Shown: positions 27,279-36,034, counted from the stretch's first letter. The stretch: DNA of 64,000 nt from Martinezella tropici (GCF_003287875.1 NZ_QMKK01000020.1:124001-188000); one strand, 5' to 3'. The notes: a model not told the origin generated them from the letters alone. Numbers and translations: made by a program.

Positions 27279-27737
27279 TCAGTTCCAGGATGCGCCTGCC
27301 TGCTGGCGGACGGTCGAGTTCAGCCGGTTCCAGACATTGTCGATGGCGATCGCGACGATCAGCGCCGACAGGGCCTTCTCGTCAAAATGCTTTGCCGCTT
27401 CGTTCCAGATCTCATCGCTGACGGCATCGGGCCGATCGGCAAGCCGGGTAGCCGCCTCCCCGAGAGCGAGAGCAGCGCGCTCCGCATCCGAAAAATAGGG
27501 CATTTCGCGCCAGGCCGAGACGCCGACGATTCGCTCGATCGTTTCGCCGGCTTTCTGAAGCTTGCGAAAGCCCATGTCGGTGCAGACGCTGCAGCCGTTG
27601 ATCTGGCTAACACGCAGATGCACGAGGTCCATGATATTTTCCGAAAGGCCCTGATCCTTGATCGAATTGATGACGGCCAGAAGCGCCTGCAGCGTTTCTG
27701 GCAGAACGAGGGCTGGGTTCTTCATACGAGCTTGCAT
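27279..27737 (-). CDS. carboxymuconolactone decarboxylase (AhpD-like) family protein
   Basis: A 152-residue all-helical AhpD-fold protein. The redox motif NGCSVCTDMGFRK (CxxC, with the following acidic and histidine-equivalent positions) near residue 48 is typical of the alkylhydroperoxidase-like branch of the CMD family. It is divergent from an ECF41-type sigma gene. In ECF41 loci the partner gene, called COE, is a carboxymuconolactone decarboxylase, oxidoreductase or epimerase and is the main target of the sigma factor. A match to the ECF41 promoter lies 107-133 bases upstream on this strand. AGAGGAA precedes the ATG at 27737. Confidence 0.9.
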   Translation of the reverse strand: MQARMKNPALVLPETLQALLAVINSIKDQGLSENIMDLVHLRVSQINGCSVCTDMGFRKLQKAGETIERIVGVSAWREMPYFSDAERAALALGEAATRLADRPDAVSDEIWNEAAKHFDEKALSALIVAIAIDNVWNRLNSTVRQQAGASWN

Positions 27738-27808
27738 ATCTATTTCCTCTGATTGTGAGAGCATGGTTGCGGCTCAAGTCCGGACGATGCACTTTCCTGC
27801 CGATCCGC

Positions 27809-27835
27809 TGTCACACCGGCCGGATTTCACTCGTC
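27809..27835 (+). promoter_or_regulatory. ECF41-type promoter, sigma-gene direction
   Basis: TGTCACA at 27809-27815, a 16-base spacer, and CGTC at 27832-27835 equal the ECF41 consensus TGTCACA-N16-CGTC as I know it. It points toward the sigma gene whose ATG is 36 bases after the CGTC, which implies autoregulation. Confidence 0.75.
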
Positions 27836-27843
27836 ATGGGTCT

Positions 27844-27870
27844 GACGAAACGAGATGAGGGAATGTGACC
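27844..27870 (-). promoter_or_regulatory. ECF41-type promoter, CMD-gene direction
   Basis: Read on the minus strand, GGTCACA (27870-27864), a 16-base spacer and CGTC (27847-27844) match the ECF41 consensus in ten of eleven specified bases. It would drive the CMD-family gene. Its -35 element touches the start region of the sigma gene, and its CGTC faces the CGTC of the opposite promoter. Confidence 0.7.
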
Positions 27871-27871
27871 G

Positions 27872-28756
27872 ATGGACGAAAAAAAGTGGCAGGCTGAAAA
27901 ATTCGAGGCAAACCGGCCGCATCTTCGCGCGGTCGCCTATCGCATGCTCGGCTCGCGGACGGAGGCCGAAGATGCGGTGCAGGAAACATGGCTGCGCCTG
28001 ATGAGGAGCGATACCTCCGGCATCGAAAACCTCAGCGGATGGCTGACGACAGTGACGGCGCGCATCTGCCTCGATCTGCTGCGGTCACGCAAATCCCGCC
28101 GCGAAGAGCCGCTGACAGTCCAGATCCCCGAACCGATGGTCGTGCATGAAGCCGGAGCCGGCACCGATCCGGAACAGGATGCATTGCTGGCCGATTCCGT
28201 CGGCCTTGCCCTCCTTGTCGTGCTGGAGAAGCTGAATCCTGCCGAACGGCTTGCCTTCGTCCTACATGATATGTTCGACGTCTCCTTCGTCGAGATCGCC
28301 GCGATTCTGGGACGCACGACAGTCGCGACGCGCCAGCTTGCAAGCCGTGCCCGCCGCCGCGTGCAGGATACGCCGTTAACGACGGAGGCCGATCTTACCC
28401 GTCAGCGCCATGTCGTCGATGCCTTCTTCGCTGCCTCGCGTGACGGCGACCTGCAGGCGCTGCTCGCCGTCCTCGACCCCCAAGCCGTCTTCCGGCCGGA
28501 TGCCGTTGCCGCCCGCATGGGCGCGGCAGGCGAAATCCGCGGGCGCGTGGATGTCGCCAAGACCTTCCAGGGCCGTGCACGGGGAGCCCGGCTGGCGGTT
28601 ATCAACGGCGCCGTCGGCGCTATCGTTGTCATCGACGGACAGCTGCGCATCGCTCTTCGTTGCACCTTCAATGCGGATGGCATGATTAACGTCATCGACG
28701 CGATGGCCGATCCGGAAGAACTGCGCAAGCTCGAGATCGTTTTAATTGAAACCTGA
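27872..28756 (+). CDS. ECF41-type RNA polymerase sigma factor with SnoaL-like C-terminal domain
   Basis: A 294-residue sigma-70-family factor longer than usual ECF sigmas. Region 2 (YRMLGSRTEAEDAVQETWLRLMR) lies at about residues 24-46. Region 4 (DMFDVSFVEIAAILGRTTVATRQLASRARRRV) lies near residues 130-162. The last 120 residues form an NTF2/SnoaL-like domain, which in ECF41 proteins replaces an anti-sigma factor. QIPEPM in the linker and ADPEELRKLE near the C-terminus correspond to the conserved ECF41 linker and tail motifs. Two ECF41-type promoters in the divergent gap support control of itself and of the CMD-family partner. The inducing signal is unknown. Confidence 0.92.
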   Translation: MDEKKWQAEKFEANRPHLRAVAYRMLGSRTEAEDAVQETWLRLMRSDTSGIENLSGWLTTVTARICLDLLRSRKSRREEPLTVQIPEPMVVHEAGAGTDPEQDALLADSVGLALLVVLEKLNPAERLAFVLHDMFDVSFVEIAAILGRTTVATRQLASRARRRVQDTPLTTEADLTRQRHVVDAFFAASRDGDLQALLAVLDPQAVFRPDAVAARMGAAGEIRGRVDVAKTFQGRARGARLAVINGAVGAIVVIDGQLRIALRCTFNADGMINVIDAMADPEELRKLEIVLIET

Positions 28757-28758
28757 AA

Positions 28759-29520
28759 TTAGCGCATCTGCGTCGGGCTCGTGCCCGTCAGCCGGCGGAA
28801 CATGGCGATAAAGGCGGAAGCATTGCCGTAACCCAACTGCGCCGCGATCCGGTGCACGGGCTCACCGGCCTCGATCAGCGAAAGCGCCGCGACGAGCTTT
28901 AGCCGCTGCCGCCATTCGTTGAAGGAGAGGCCTAGATCCTCCTGGCATCGGCGCGATAATGTGCGCTCGGTCGTCCCCATCCTGCGCGCCCATTCTGAAA
29001 GAGAATGCCGGTCGCCGGGGTCGGCCTGCAAAGCGCTCAGCACCGGACCGAGCAGTGGATCGTCGGAAAGCGGCAGATAGCTCTCGCAGCGTGGCGCCAG
29101 GCGAATCTGATCGACCAGCACCTGAGCAAGCCGCAGGTCCTCGGTTGTTTCGGGTATGGTGACATCACGCGCCGCAAAATCCGCCAGGATCGCCTTCAGC
29201 AGCGGGCTGATGCCGAGCGTGGAAGGCCTGTCCGGCAGATCGTGGCAGAGCGCGCGTTCGACATAGACGGTGACATAGCGCAGGTCATGCTGGTTATAGG
29301 CACCATGCATCGTGTCCGGCGGCAGCCAGATGGCATAATGCGGTGGTGACAGATAGCGCACGCCCTCGATGTCGAACTCGCAGACACCGATAAGCGCATA
29401 GTTGAGCTCGCCCCAGGGCTGGCTCTTTCTGGGAAAAACCGTGCCTGCCCTATAATTCTCGGTTCGGAAGGAAACCGGATTTGGCGGATCGCCCTCGATG
29501 CGTGGAGACCTGACGGACAT
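28759..29520 (-). CDS. AraC family transcriptional regulator
   Basis: A 253-residue AraC/XylS regulator. It has an N-terminal cupin-like sensor (HYAIWLPPDTMHGAYNQ) and two C-terminal helix-turn-helix motifs (LSEWARRMGTTERTLSRRCQ and VHRIAAQLGYGNASAFIAMFRR). It is divergent from an EamA transporter, with about 135 bases between, and probably controls it. This is a common regulator-exporter pairing. Its 3' end almost touches the convergent sigma gene stop. GAGGAC precedes the ATG. Confidence 0.88.
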   Translation of the reverse strand: MSVRSPRIEGDPPNPVSFRTENYRAGTVFPRKSQPWGELNYALIGVCEFDIEGVRYLSPPHYAIWLPPDTMHGAYNQHDLRYVTVYVERALCHDLPDRPSTLGISPLLKAILADFAARDVTIPETTEDLRLAQVLVDQIRLAPRCESYLPLSDDPLLGPVLSALQADPGDRHSLSEWARRMGTTERTLSRRCQEDLGLSFNEWRQRLKLVAALSLIEAGEPVHRIAAQLGYGNASAFIAMFRRLTGTSPTQMR

Positions 29521-29656
29521 GTCCTCATTTCGCTACTGATGTCTTAATCTCGCTATATACCAGAATTCGGACAGACGATAGAAACACTTCGGGACGGCGA
29601 TCCACGTCCGCCCTCCTTTGTTTCGCCCAGGCCCGAGGATGACGAGAGACATTCAT

Positions 29657-30616
29657 ATGAGCACCCAGCCGAACGTTTCCGCTACCATCGTCGGCGTGGC
29701 CGGACTTGCGCCGCTGCTGACGGTACTGATCTGGTCCGGCAACACCGTGGTCACCAAGGCATCCGCAGGCGTGATCTCGCCGGGCTCGATCTCCTTCTAT
29801 CGCTGGCTGCTCGCCTTCGTCGTGCTCCTGCCTTTCGTTGGCCGCGCGGCATGGCACAACCGCGCCCTGCTCCGGCAGCACTGGCTGAAACTCGCCACGC
29901 TCGGTGCCCTTGGCATGGTGATTTATCAGAGCCTCGCCTATGAGGCGGCCAAGACCACCTCGGCCGTCAATATGGGTGTCATTGTTGCTCTGATGCCGTT
30001 GCTGTCGACGTTTTTCGCAAGCCTTCTGGCCGGAGAGAAACTGACTGCAACAAGCCTTATAGGCGGCGGCATTTCATTGATCGGGCTCGTCTATTTGACA
30101 TCGCAGGGCGATCCGATACGTCTTGTGGATGGCGGTTTCCATATCGGCGACGGCCTGATGATCATCGCCGTCCTCTCGAATGCGCTCTATGGCGTCATGC
30201 TGAGGCGCTGGACGATGCCGATTCCCATGTGGCAGCAGCTTTTCTGGCAGATCGGCTTTTCAACCCTGTTGCTGATCCCGATCTTCCTGATGGGTGATAT
30301 CTCGCCGATCACCACGGCCAACCTGCCGCTAATTCTCTATGCCGCGATCCCGACCTCCCTGGTCGCGCCCCTCTGCTGGATGATCGGCATTCAGAGGCTC
30401 GGAGCCAGTCGCACCTCGCTGCTGATCAATCTCCTGCCGATCATCGTTGCGGCACTGGCCTGGGCGCTGCTTGGAGAACAGCTGCATGCCTATCATGCGA
30501 TCGGCGGCGCTCTTGCCCTCATCGGCGTCGGGCTTGGCCTGCGAAAGACCCCGGCGAAGAAGGAGGAAGCCGCACCTGCAGCGGATGAGGCGGGCTGGAA
30601 GGCCGAGGAGGCCTGA
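29657..30616 (+). CDS. EamA/DMT family transporter
   Basis: A 319-residue inner-membrane transporter with ten helices in two EamA repeats. It starts LAPLLTVLIWSGNTVVTKAS and contains TTSAVNMGVIVALMPLLST and LGASRTSLLINLLPIIVA. A hydrophilic, alanine- and glutamate-rich tail ends the protein. The substrate is unknown; the divergent AraC gene suggests inducible export. I prefer the ATG at 29657; in-frame starts at 29639 and 29618 are alternatives. The GntR gene follows after about 80 bases on the same strand but probably has its own promoter. Confidence 0.85.
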   Translation: MSTQPNVSATIVGVAGLAPLLTVLIWSGNTVVTKASAGVISPGSISFYRWLLAFVVLLPFVGRAAWHNRALLRQHWLKLATLGALGMVIYQSLAYEAAKTTSAVNMGVIVALMPLLSTFFASLLAGEKLTATSLIGGGISLIGLVYLTSQGDPIRLVDGGFHIGDGLMIIAVLSNALYGVMLRRWTMPIPMWQQLFWQIGFSTLLLIPIFLMGDISPITTANLPLILYAAIPTSLVAPLCWMIGIQRLGASRTSLLINLLPIIVAALAWALLGEQLHAYHAIGGALALIGVGLGLRKTPAKKEEAAPAADEAGWKAEEA

Positions 30617-30698
30617 GCGCCGTTCTGCAAGACCCTTTCCTTTCGCTCGCCCTTCGTTCTACCATGAACGAGTCCTGATAAGCGAAAAGGAAGCGAGC

Positions 30699-31421
30699 GT
30701 GCGCATAGCCCTGGAACCGGTGTCCTCCAGAACGACGATCCAGGAGAGCGTCTATCAGCAGCTGCGAAACGCGCTGATGGCCGGCAATTTCGATCCCGGC
30801 CAGACGCTGACCATCGCCTCGCTTGCCGAAACCTTCGGAACCAGCAACATGCCGGTGCGCGAGGCCCTGCGCCGGCTCGCCGCTGAAAACGCGCTTGAGG
30901 TCGCGGCAAACGGCTCGGCCCGCATCCCCATTGTCACGCTCGCCCGCTTGGACGATCTCTGCCGCGCCCGCATCGCCGTAGAGGGCCTGGCCGCGGAGCT
31001 CGGCATGCCGAACCTCACCCCGACAGACATTGAAGCGCTCGAGCGCATCGCCGGCGAACAGCATGTGATCGGCCGCGGCGCCAATGTTTACGACCTGATG
31101 GCCAAGAACCAGCAGTTCCACTTCACCATCTATCGCGCCTCCGGCTCCGAGGTGCTGCTGCAGCTGATCGAAACCTTGTGGCTGCGCTTCGGCCCCTACA
31201 TGCGCATGCTTTCCGCCTCGGTCGAGCCTTTGATGCGCAGCGGCGAACTCGATCCCGCCGGCGAGCATGTTGCCGTTGTCAACGCTTTAAAGATCGGGGA
31301 CTTCGCCGCCGCTCGCGACGGTATCGTCGCCGACATAAGCCGTACCCACGAAATCCTCCGGGATTATTGCCCGGCCACGCAGGATGAGCCGCGCAAAGGC
31401 TCCGGCTCCGGCCGCCGCTAG
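30699..31421 (+). CDS. GntR family transcriptional regulator (FadR/FCD type)
   Basis: A 240-residue GntR regulator. The N-terminal winged helix (TIQESVYQQLRNALMAG to TSNMPVREALRRLAAENAL, residues about 10-65) is followed by an all-helical FCD ligand domain with metal-type histidines (FHFTIYRASG and the EHVAVVNAL region). It starts at a GTG preceded by AAGGAAG; the frame runs far upstream inside the transporter gene. It heads the PLP-enzyme/aldolase/transport block. A TGATC-N4-GATCA dyad just downstream of it, repeated at 36021, is a plausible operator. Confidence 0.87.
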   Translation: MRIALEPVSSRTTIQESVYQQLRNALMAGNFDPGQTLTIASLAETFGTSNMPVREALRRLAAENALEVAANGSARIPIVTLARLDDLCRARIAVEGLAAELGMPNLTPTDIEALERIAGEQHVIGRGANVYDLMAKNQQFHFTIYRASGSEVLLQLIETLWLRFGPYMRMLSASVEPLMRSGELDPAGEHVAVVNALKIGDFAAARDGIVADISRTHEILRDYCPATQDEPRKGSGSGRR

Positions 31422-31467
31422 CTTCAAAAAGAGACTGAGAAATTTGGTTGAACCTTAAAGTATTTTG

Positions 31468-31481
31468 TGATCAAATGATCA
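31468..31481. promoter_or_regulatory. TGATC-N4-GATCA dyad upstream of the class V PLP gene
   Basis: TGATCAAATGATCA is a 5-bp-arm dyad 40 bases before the class V aminotransferase start, within a run of TTTTG and CAAAA flanks. The same arms and spacing recur at 36021-36034. The GntR protein encoded just upstream is the obvious candidate to bind it. Confidence 0.5.
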
Positions 31482-31520
31482 AAATTGAGATTTCAATCCC
31501 ATGATCAGAGCGAGATCCCC

Positions 31521-32801
31521 ATGAACTCCGCCGCTTCCGCATCGCAATTCGCCGGCCACAACAGCTTCCCGGTCGACGAGATCCGCGCCATGTTCCCGGC
31601 CATCCGGAAGGCTGGCGATTTCGTCTTTCTCGACAACGCGGGCGGCGCGCAGGTCCCGCAGTCGGTTGTCGATGCAGTCGCCAATCACCTCATCGATTTC
31701 AACGTCCAGCGCATGGCGAAATACCAGCACAGCCAGGGTGTCGACCGCAATCTGGAAGAAGCCCGCGAAAGCGTCGCCATGCTGGTCAACGCCTATCGCC
31801 CGGAAGAAATCTCCTTCGGCCAGAACGCCACCTCCTTCATCCGTCTTGTCAGCCTCGGCATTGCCAAACTGCTCGGCGAGCGCAACGAGATCGTCGTCAC
31901 CGACATGGATCACGACGCCAACATTGCCACCTGGATGGCACTGGACGCCGATGGCGCCAAGATCGTCTGGTGGCGCATGCGCGAGGACGGCACGCTGCAT
32001 GTGGAAGACCTGAAGCCGCTGCTCAACGACAAGACCCGCCTCGTTGCCTGCACCGTCACCGCGCATTCCATCGGCACCATCGTCGATGTCGCCAGCGTCT
32101 GCAAACTGGCGCAGGCAGCCGGCGCCGAAACCTTCCTCGATTGCGTCCATTACGGCCCGCATGGTCTGATCGACGTGCAGGCCTGGGGCTGCGACTATCT
32201 CGTCTGCTCCGGCTACAAGAATTTCTCGCCGCATATGGGCTTCCTCTGGGGCCGCTACGACGCGCTGGTGAAATTGCCGACATTCAAGGAAGACTTCATT
32301 CCGGACGTACCGCCCTACAAGATCGAAGTCGGCACCTTCACCTATGAGAACGTCGCCGGCATGAATGCCGCGGTCAAATATCTCGAAGGCCTTGGCCGCC
32401 GCTTCCTGCCGACCGGTGATCACAGCCGTCGCGAGGCGCTTGCCGCCGCCATGGGCGCAATCCGCCAATACGAACTGATGCTCTCGCGCGAGATGATCGC
32501 GGTTCTAAAGCGCCACGGCGCCACCATCTACGGCATCTCCGACGAGGCACGTCTCGAACAACGCGTTCCCACGATCTGCTTCAACATGCCGGGCATCACG
32601 CCGCAGGAATTTGCCGACGAGATGGGCAAGCAGCGCATCGGCCTGCGTGACGGCCACATGTTCGCACCACGCCTGATGAAGCGCCTCGGCTTGTCCATGG
32701 AAACGGGTGCCATCCGCGTGTCGCTGGTGCATTATAACAAGATCGAAGAGATCGCGCGGTTCGACGCGGTCCTGACCGAGATCATGGCGCGGCGCAAGTA
32801 A
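31521..32801 (+). CDS. class V aminotransferase / cysteine desulfurase-like PLP enzyme
   Basis: A 426-residue fold-type-I PLP enzyme. The [20 protein letters not shown] segment, the [10 protein letters not shown] cofactor loop, the DCVHYGPHG aspartate strand and the PLP lysine in [12 protein letters not shown] are present. It belongs to the cysteine-desulfurase-like subgroup, whose members act on varied amino acids. The active-site loop cysteine of true desulfurases is not evident. A kynureninase role would suit the anthranilate island, but its motifs do not match well. The ATG at 31521 matches the family start. A TGATC dyad and a weak TTGAACCTTAAAG site lie upstream. Confidence 0.82.
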   Translation: MNSAASASQFAGHNSFPVDEIRAMFPAIRKAGDFVFLDNAGGAQVPQSVVDAVANHLIDFNVQRMAKYQHSQGVDRNLEEARESVAMLVNAYRPEEISFGQNATSFIRLVSLGIAKLLGERNEIVVTDMDHDANIATWMALDADGAKIVWWRMREDGTLHVEDLKPLLNDKTRLVACTVTAHSIGTIVDVASVCKLAQAAGAETFLDCVHYGPHGLIDVQAWGCDYLVCSGYKNFSPHMGFLWGRYDALVKLPTFKEDFIPDVPPYKIEVGTFTYENVAGMNAAVKYLEGLGRRFLPTGDHSRREALAAAMGAIRQYELMLSREMIAVLKRHGATIYGISDEARLEQRVPTICFNMPGITPQEFADEMGKQRIGLRDGHMFAPRLMKRLGLSMETGAIRVSLVHYNKIEEIARFDAVLTEIMARRK

Positions 32802-32854
32802 GCCGTGCCTCAGAGCGGTGGCGGCGCCCGAACAACTCCGCCGCCGCAATGCCT

Positions 32855-32878
32855 CCGTGCCGCTGCGTGATGGCACGG
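32855..32878 (+). terminator. hairpin after the class V PLP gene
   Basis: CCGTGCC and GGCACGG form a perfect 7-bp stem with a ten-base loop, followed by AAAGCTGTTTTG. A second GC-rich dyad (GGCGGCG/CGCCGCC) precedes it. It may end or attenuate transcription before the aldolase gene, 90 bases further on. Confidence 0.4.
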
Positions 32879-32969
32879 AAAGCTGTTTTGAACGCAGAGC
32901 AGATTGCCGTTTCGCAGTTGTATCTTTCGGTCTATCCCTCGATGGGAGACCGCTAAATTGAGGATGACG

Positions 32970-33746
32970 ATGAGCGATTTCCGCCGGAACTGTATCGAGC
33001 AGAAGCTGCTGATTGGTACGTTTGCGGCCATTCCGCATCCAGTCGCGATCGAAGTCACGGCAGCCTCGGGTGTCTATTTCCTCTGCATCGACTGGGAGCA
33101 TTCGCAGATTAGCCGCGAACGCATCGAGGATCTGATCCGCGCCGCCGATGTTCATCGCGTTCCGGCCATGGTCCGCGTCCCCGGCCATGCGGCCGAGGAT
33201 ATCGCGGCCGTTCTGGATGCCGGCGCTGCGGGCGTTCTCGTGCCCCGTGTTTCGACGGCGGAACAGGCACGCGCCGCCGTCAACGCCACCCGCTATCCCC
33301 CGCTCGGCGCGCGTGGCGTTGGCCCGGGTCGGGCAGCAGCCTATGGCTACCGCATTCCGGATTACCTCGCCAAAGCCAACGCGGAACTTGTGCTCGCCAT
33401 TCAGGTCGAGACGGCCGAGGGGCTTGCCAATATCGCCGAAATCGCTGCGGTCGATGGGGTCGACCTCATCTTCGTCGGACCTGGCGATCTCTCGGTTTCG
33501 ATCGATGCGACAGGACCGACGGGCAAGGACAGGCTCGACGCGGCGATCAGAACCATCACCGAAGCCGCTTTGGCCGCCGGCCGCGCAGTCGGCATCTTCC
33601 GCCCCTCGCCCGATGATATCGGCGCATGGTCCGAGGCCGGTATCAGCTTCTTCATTCTCGCGAGCGACACAATGTTTCTGGGCGCCGGCCTGGCCGCCGG
33701 CGTCGATGCCGCAAGAGCGGGCGCGCATGACAGAGGAGCGAAATAA
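32970..33746 (+). CDS. HpcH/HpaI-type class II aldolase
   Basis: A 258-residue TIM-barrel aldolase/lyase. Motifs are FLCIDWEHSQ, GVLVPRVSTAEQA, the catalytic-metal strand LAIQVETAEGLANI (glutamate ligand) and DLIFVGPGDLSVS (aspartate ligand). The family splits or forms 4-hydroxy-2-oxoacids using divalent metal, typically giving pyruvate. Its substrate here is unknown. Cleavage of a hydroxylated side-chain intermediate is possible but is speculation. GAGG lies six bases before the ATG at 32970. Confidence 0.87.
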   Translation: MSDFRRNCIEQKLLIGTFAAIPHPVAIEVTAASGVYFLCIDWEHSQISRERIEDLIRAADVHRVPAMVRVPGHAAEDIAAVLDAGAAGVLVPRVSTAEQARAAVNATRYPPLGARGVGPGRAAAYGYRIPDYLAKANAELVLAIQVETAEGLANIAEIAAVDGVDLIFVGPGDLSVSIDATGPTGKDRLDAAIRTITEAALAAGRAVGIFRPSPDDIGAWSEAGISFFILASDTMFLGAGLAAGVDAARAGAHDRGAK

Positions 33747-33811
33747 AGCTGATTTTTATCAGAGAGTTACCGCATGGAAGGACAGCATGAAACCGAGCAG
33801 GAAGGTAGACT

Positions 33812-33825
33812 TTTTAAGCTTAAAA
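33812..33825. promoter_or_regulatory. perfect palindrome TTTTAAGCTTAAAA upstream of aminotransferase
   Basis: A 14-bp perfect palindrome lies 116 bases before the aminotransferase start. Close variants occur in front of four other island genes (39036, 46559, 54425, 54555). Its length and AT-rich symmetry fit a MarR dimer. Confidence 0.65.
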
Positions 33826-33940
33826 TTTGTCCTTGAAATGCGGTTGTTTTTGGATAACCATTCGAAATCGAGGGGTTGCTCGAGCGAAAGCTTCCAGAGC
33901 CGTTTGAACCCTCCAATACCGAATTCCCAGGGGAAATTTC

Positions 33941-35146
33941 TTGTCTCTACCGCAGCATAACCTGCCGAACGCGATATCAGGCCGCGATGCTCTCGAAGGC
34001 ATTCGCGCGCAGATCCGCGACATGCGCACCGACAACATTGCCGTGCTTGCAAAGCGCGCCCGCGAACTCGGCGGCGTCATTCCGCTCTGGTTCGGCGAAG
34101 GCGATATCGTGACGCCGGGGTTCATCCGCGATGCTGCGAAGAAAGCGCTCGACGACGGCGCGACCTTCTATGTCCCGAATATGCGTGGCCTGGCGACGCT
34201 GAACGAGACACTGTCCGACTATCAGACGCATTGGCACGGCCGCCCCATTCCGATCGAGCGCACGACGGTTGCCCCAGGCGGCATGCAGGCGCTCTACATG
34301 GCGCTCGAGCTGCTCGTCGATGTCGGCACCAATGTCGTCTATGTCGCCCCGCAATGGCCGAACATCCATAACGCCATCCATCTGATCGGCGGCGAGCCGC
34401 GCGCCGTGTCGCTCGATTTCGATACCGATTGGCGCCTCGATCTCGACAAGCTTTTCGCCCGCTGCGATGCCCGCACCCGCGCCATCTTCCTGTCGACGCC
34501 ATCCAATCCGACGGGCTGGACAGCGTCGCGCGAGGAGATGCAGGCGCTGCTGGATTTCAGCCGCCGCACCGGCATCTGGATCATCTCCGACGAGGTCTAT
34601 GCCCGCCTCTATTTCGATGGCGACATCGCCCCTTCGATCTTGCAGGTGGCCGAGGACGGTGATCGCGTCATCGCGATCAACAGCTTCTCGAAAGCCTGGG
34701 CAATGACCGGCTGGCGTGTCGGCTGGCTGACGCACCCGTCTGCCGTTGCCGGCCAGCTCGGCGCCATGACGCAGTATATCAACAGCGGCACCTCCGCCAT
34801 GGTTCAGGCCGGTGCGGCAGCCGCGCTGCGTGAAGGCGAGCCGCTGGTTTCAGAAATCCGCGGGCGCATCAAGGCCGGCCTCGATCTGGCCTATGAGAAG
34901 CTGCCGAAGATACCGGGTATCATCTTGCCGGAAAAGCCGCGCGGCGGCATGTATGCCTTCTTCGCGCTGCAGGGCGAGCCCGATGCGACGGCGCTGTGCG
35001 AGCGTATTCTTGAAACGGCCCGCGTCGGCTTGGCGCCCGGATACCATTTCGGAGAATCGTCGCGCGCCTTCCTGCGCATGTGCACCTTCCGCGAAACCGA
35101 ACAGATGCGCATCGCGCTCGATCGCATGGTCAATGCGATGACATGA
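33941..35146 (+). CDS. class I/II PLP-dependent aminotransferase
   Basis: A 401-residue fold-type-I aminotransferase. Visible are GGMQALYMAL (cofactor phosphate loop), STPSNPTGW, SDEVYARLYFDG and the PLP lysine in NSFSKAWAMTGWRVGW. The arginine that holds the substrate carboxylate is probably in AFLRMCTFRE. It would move an amino group between an amino acid and a 2-oxoacid. Aromatic or branched donors cannot be told apart by eye. I use the TTG at 33941, with AGGGGA six bases upstream. A TTTTAAGCTTAAAA palindrome upstream ties it to the anthranilate regulon. Confidence 0.87.
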   Translation: MSLPQHNLPNAISGRDALEGIRAQIRDMRTDNIAVLAKRARELGGVIPLWFGEGDIVTPGFIRDAAKKALDDGATFYVPNMRGLATLNETLSDYQTHWHGRPIPIERTTVAPGGMQALYMALELLVDVGTNVVYVAPQWPNIHNAIHLIGGEPRAVSLDFDTDWRLDLDKLFARCDARTRAIFLSTPSNPTGWTASREEMQALLDFSRRTGIWIISDEVYARLYFDGDIAPSILQVAEDGDRVIAINSFSKAWAMTGWRVGWLTHPSAVAGQLGAMTQYINSGTSAMVQAGAAAALREGEPLVSEIRGRIKAGLDLAYEKLPKIPGIILPEKPRGGMYAFFALQGEPDATALCERILETARVGLAPGYHFGESSRAFLRMCTFRETEQMRIALDRMVNAMT

Positions 35147-35176
35147 GACGGCCGCCGGTCGGGCGGACGGAATACC

Positions 35177-35202
35177 CCGCGGGTGAGAGGAAAAGCCCGC
35201 GG
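35177..35202 (+). terminator. GC hairpin between aminotransferase and solute-binding protein genes
   Basis: CCGCGGG and CCCGCGG form a perfect 7-bp stem with a 12-base loop, without a U-tract. In front of a solute-binding-protein gene such hairpins often protect or separate transcripts; a true terminator is less likely. Confidence 0.35.
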
Positions 35203-35225
35203 CCATCACCAGAGGGAGACTAAAA

Positions 35226-36023
35226 ATGTCCATGACTCGTCGCAGTCTGCTGATCCTGGCGACCGCCATCGGCCTCGCCGGCGGAAGCCATTTCGCCTAT
35301 GCCGCCGATGTACTGAATGTCGGTTCCTATCCCAACAACCCGCCCTTCGAATACAAGACCGCGAATGGCGGCTTCGAAGGCTTCGAGGTCGATGTCGTCA
35401 ACGAAGCGGCCAAGCGCGCCGGCATGACCACCAATATCGCAGACTACGGCTTCCAGGCCCTGTTTGCCGCAACCAGTTCCAAGCGCATCGATGTGGCGAT
35501 CTCATCCATCACCATCACGCCGGAACGACTGAAGTCGCAGTCCTTCACACAGCCCTTCTACGATTCCGACATGGGCGTCGCCGCCAAGGACGGTAGCTCG
35601 ATCAAGACGCTTGCGGATCTGAAGGGCAAAACCATCGGCGTGCTGTCGGGTTCGACGGGTGAAAAATGGGCCAATGACAACAAGGCCGCTCAGGGATTTG
35701 CCGACGTCAAGGGCTACAACTCGCAGCAGGACATGTTCCTCGATCTCGGCGCCGGCCGCATCGATGCCGTCGTCAGCGATATCCCGGGTATGCAGTATCT
35801 CTTCGTCAAGACCAAGGGCTTCGCCATCAAGGATCGCATCAAGACCGGCGAACAATACGGCCTGATGATGACCAAGGATTCGCCGCTGCTCGGCAAGATC
35901 AACGATGCCATAACGGCGATGAAGAAGGACGGCACGCTGGGAAAGATCCACGAGAAGTGGTTCGGCGGCAAAGCGCCGGCGGGTTCCTCCACCGTCACCG
36001 AATTGCCTATCCCCAAGGCGTGA
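35226..36023 (+). CDS. amino-acid ABC transporter substrate-binding protein
   Basis: A 265-residue periplasmic type-II binding protein of the polar amino acid family. A signal peptide (TRRSLLILATAIGLAGG, cleaved near AYAAD) precedes NVGSYPNNPPFEYK, GFEGFEVDVVNEAAKRAG, the ligand-contacting DVAISSITITPERL, and GKTIGVLSGSTGEKW. The ligand is probably an amino acid or similar zwitterion. AGGGAG lies upstream of the ATG. The permease gene follows after about 90 bases that hold a TGATC-N4-GATCA dyad overlapping this stop codon. Confidence 0.9.
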   Translation: MSMTRRSLLILATAIGLAGGSHFAYAADVLNVGSYPNNPPFEYKTANGGFEGFEVDVVNEAAKRAGMTTNIADYGFQALFAATSSKRIDVAISSITITPERLKSQSFTQPFYDSDMGVAAKDGSSIKTLADLKGKTIGVLSGSTGEKWANDNKAAQGFADVKGYNSQQDMFLDLGAGRIDAVVSDIPGMQYLFVKTKGFAIKDRIKTGEQYGLMMTKDSPLLGKINDAITAMKKDGTLGKIHEKWFGGKAPAGSSTVTELPIPKA

Positions 36024-36034
36024 TCAAAAGATCA
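36021..36034. promoter_or_regulatory. TGATC-N4-GATCA dyad between binding-protein and permease genes
   Basis: TGATCAAAAGATCA repeats the arms and spacing of the dyad at 31468-31481 and begins at the TGA stop of the binding-protein gene. It could be an operator of the GntR protein inside the operon, or an internal promoter site for the permease. Confidence 0.45.

Noticed and set aside
31521-32801. Class V PLP enzyme as kynureninase
   Set aside because: Kynureninase would suit an anthranilate island, but the sequence follows the cysteine-desulfurase-like subgroup and I cannot see kynureninase-specific motifs.
33749-33762. CTGAT-TTTT-ATCAG dyad as a third GntR operator
   Set aside because: Its arms and spacing differ from the two TGATC-N4-GATCA sites; it may only be a small hairpin after the aldolase gene.
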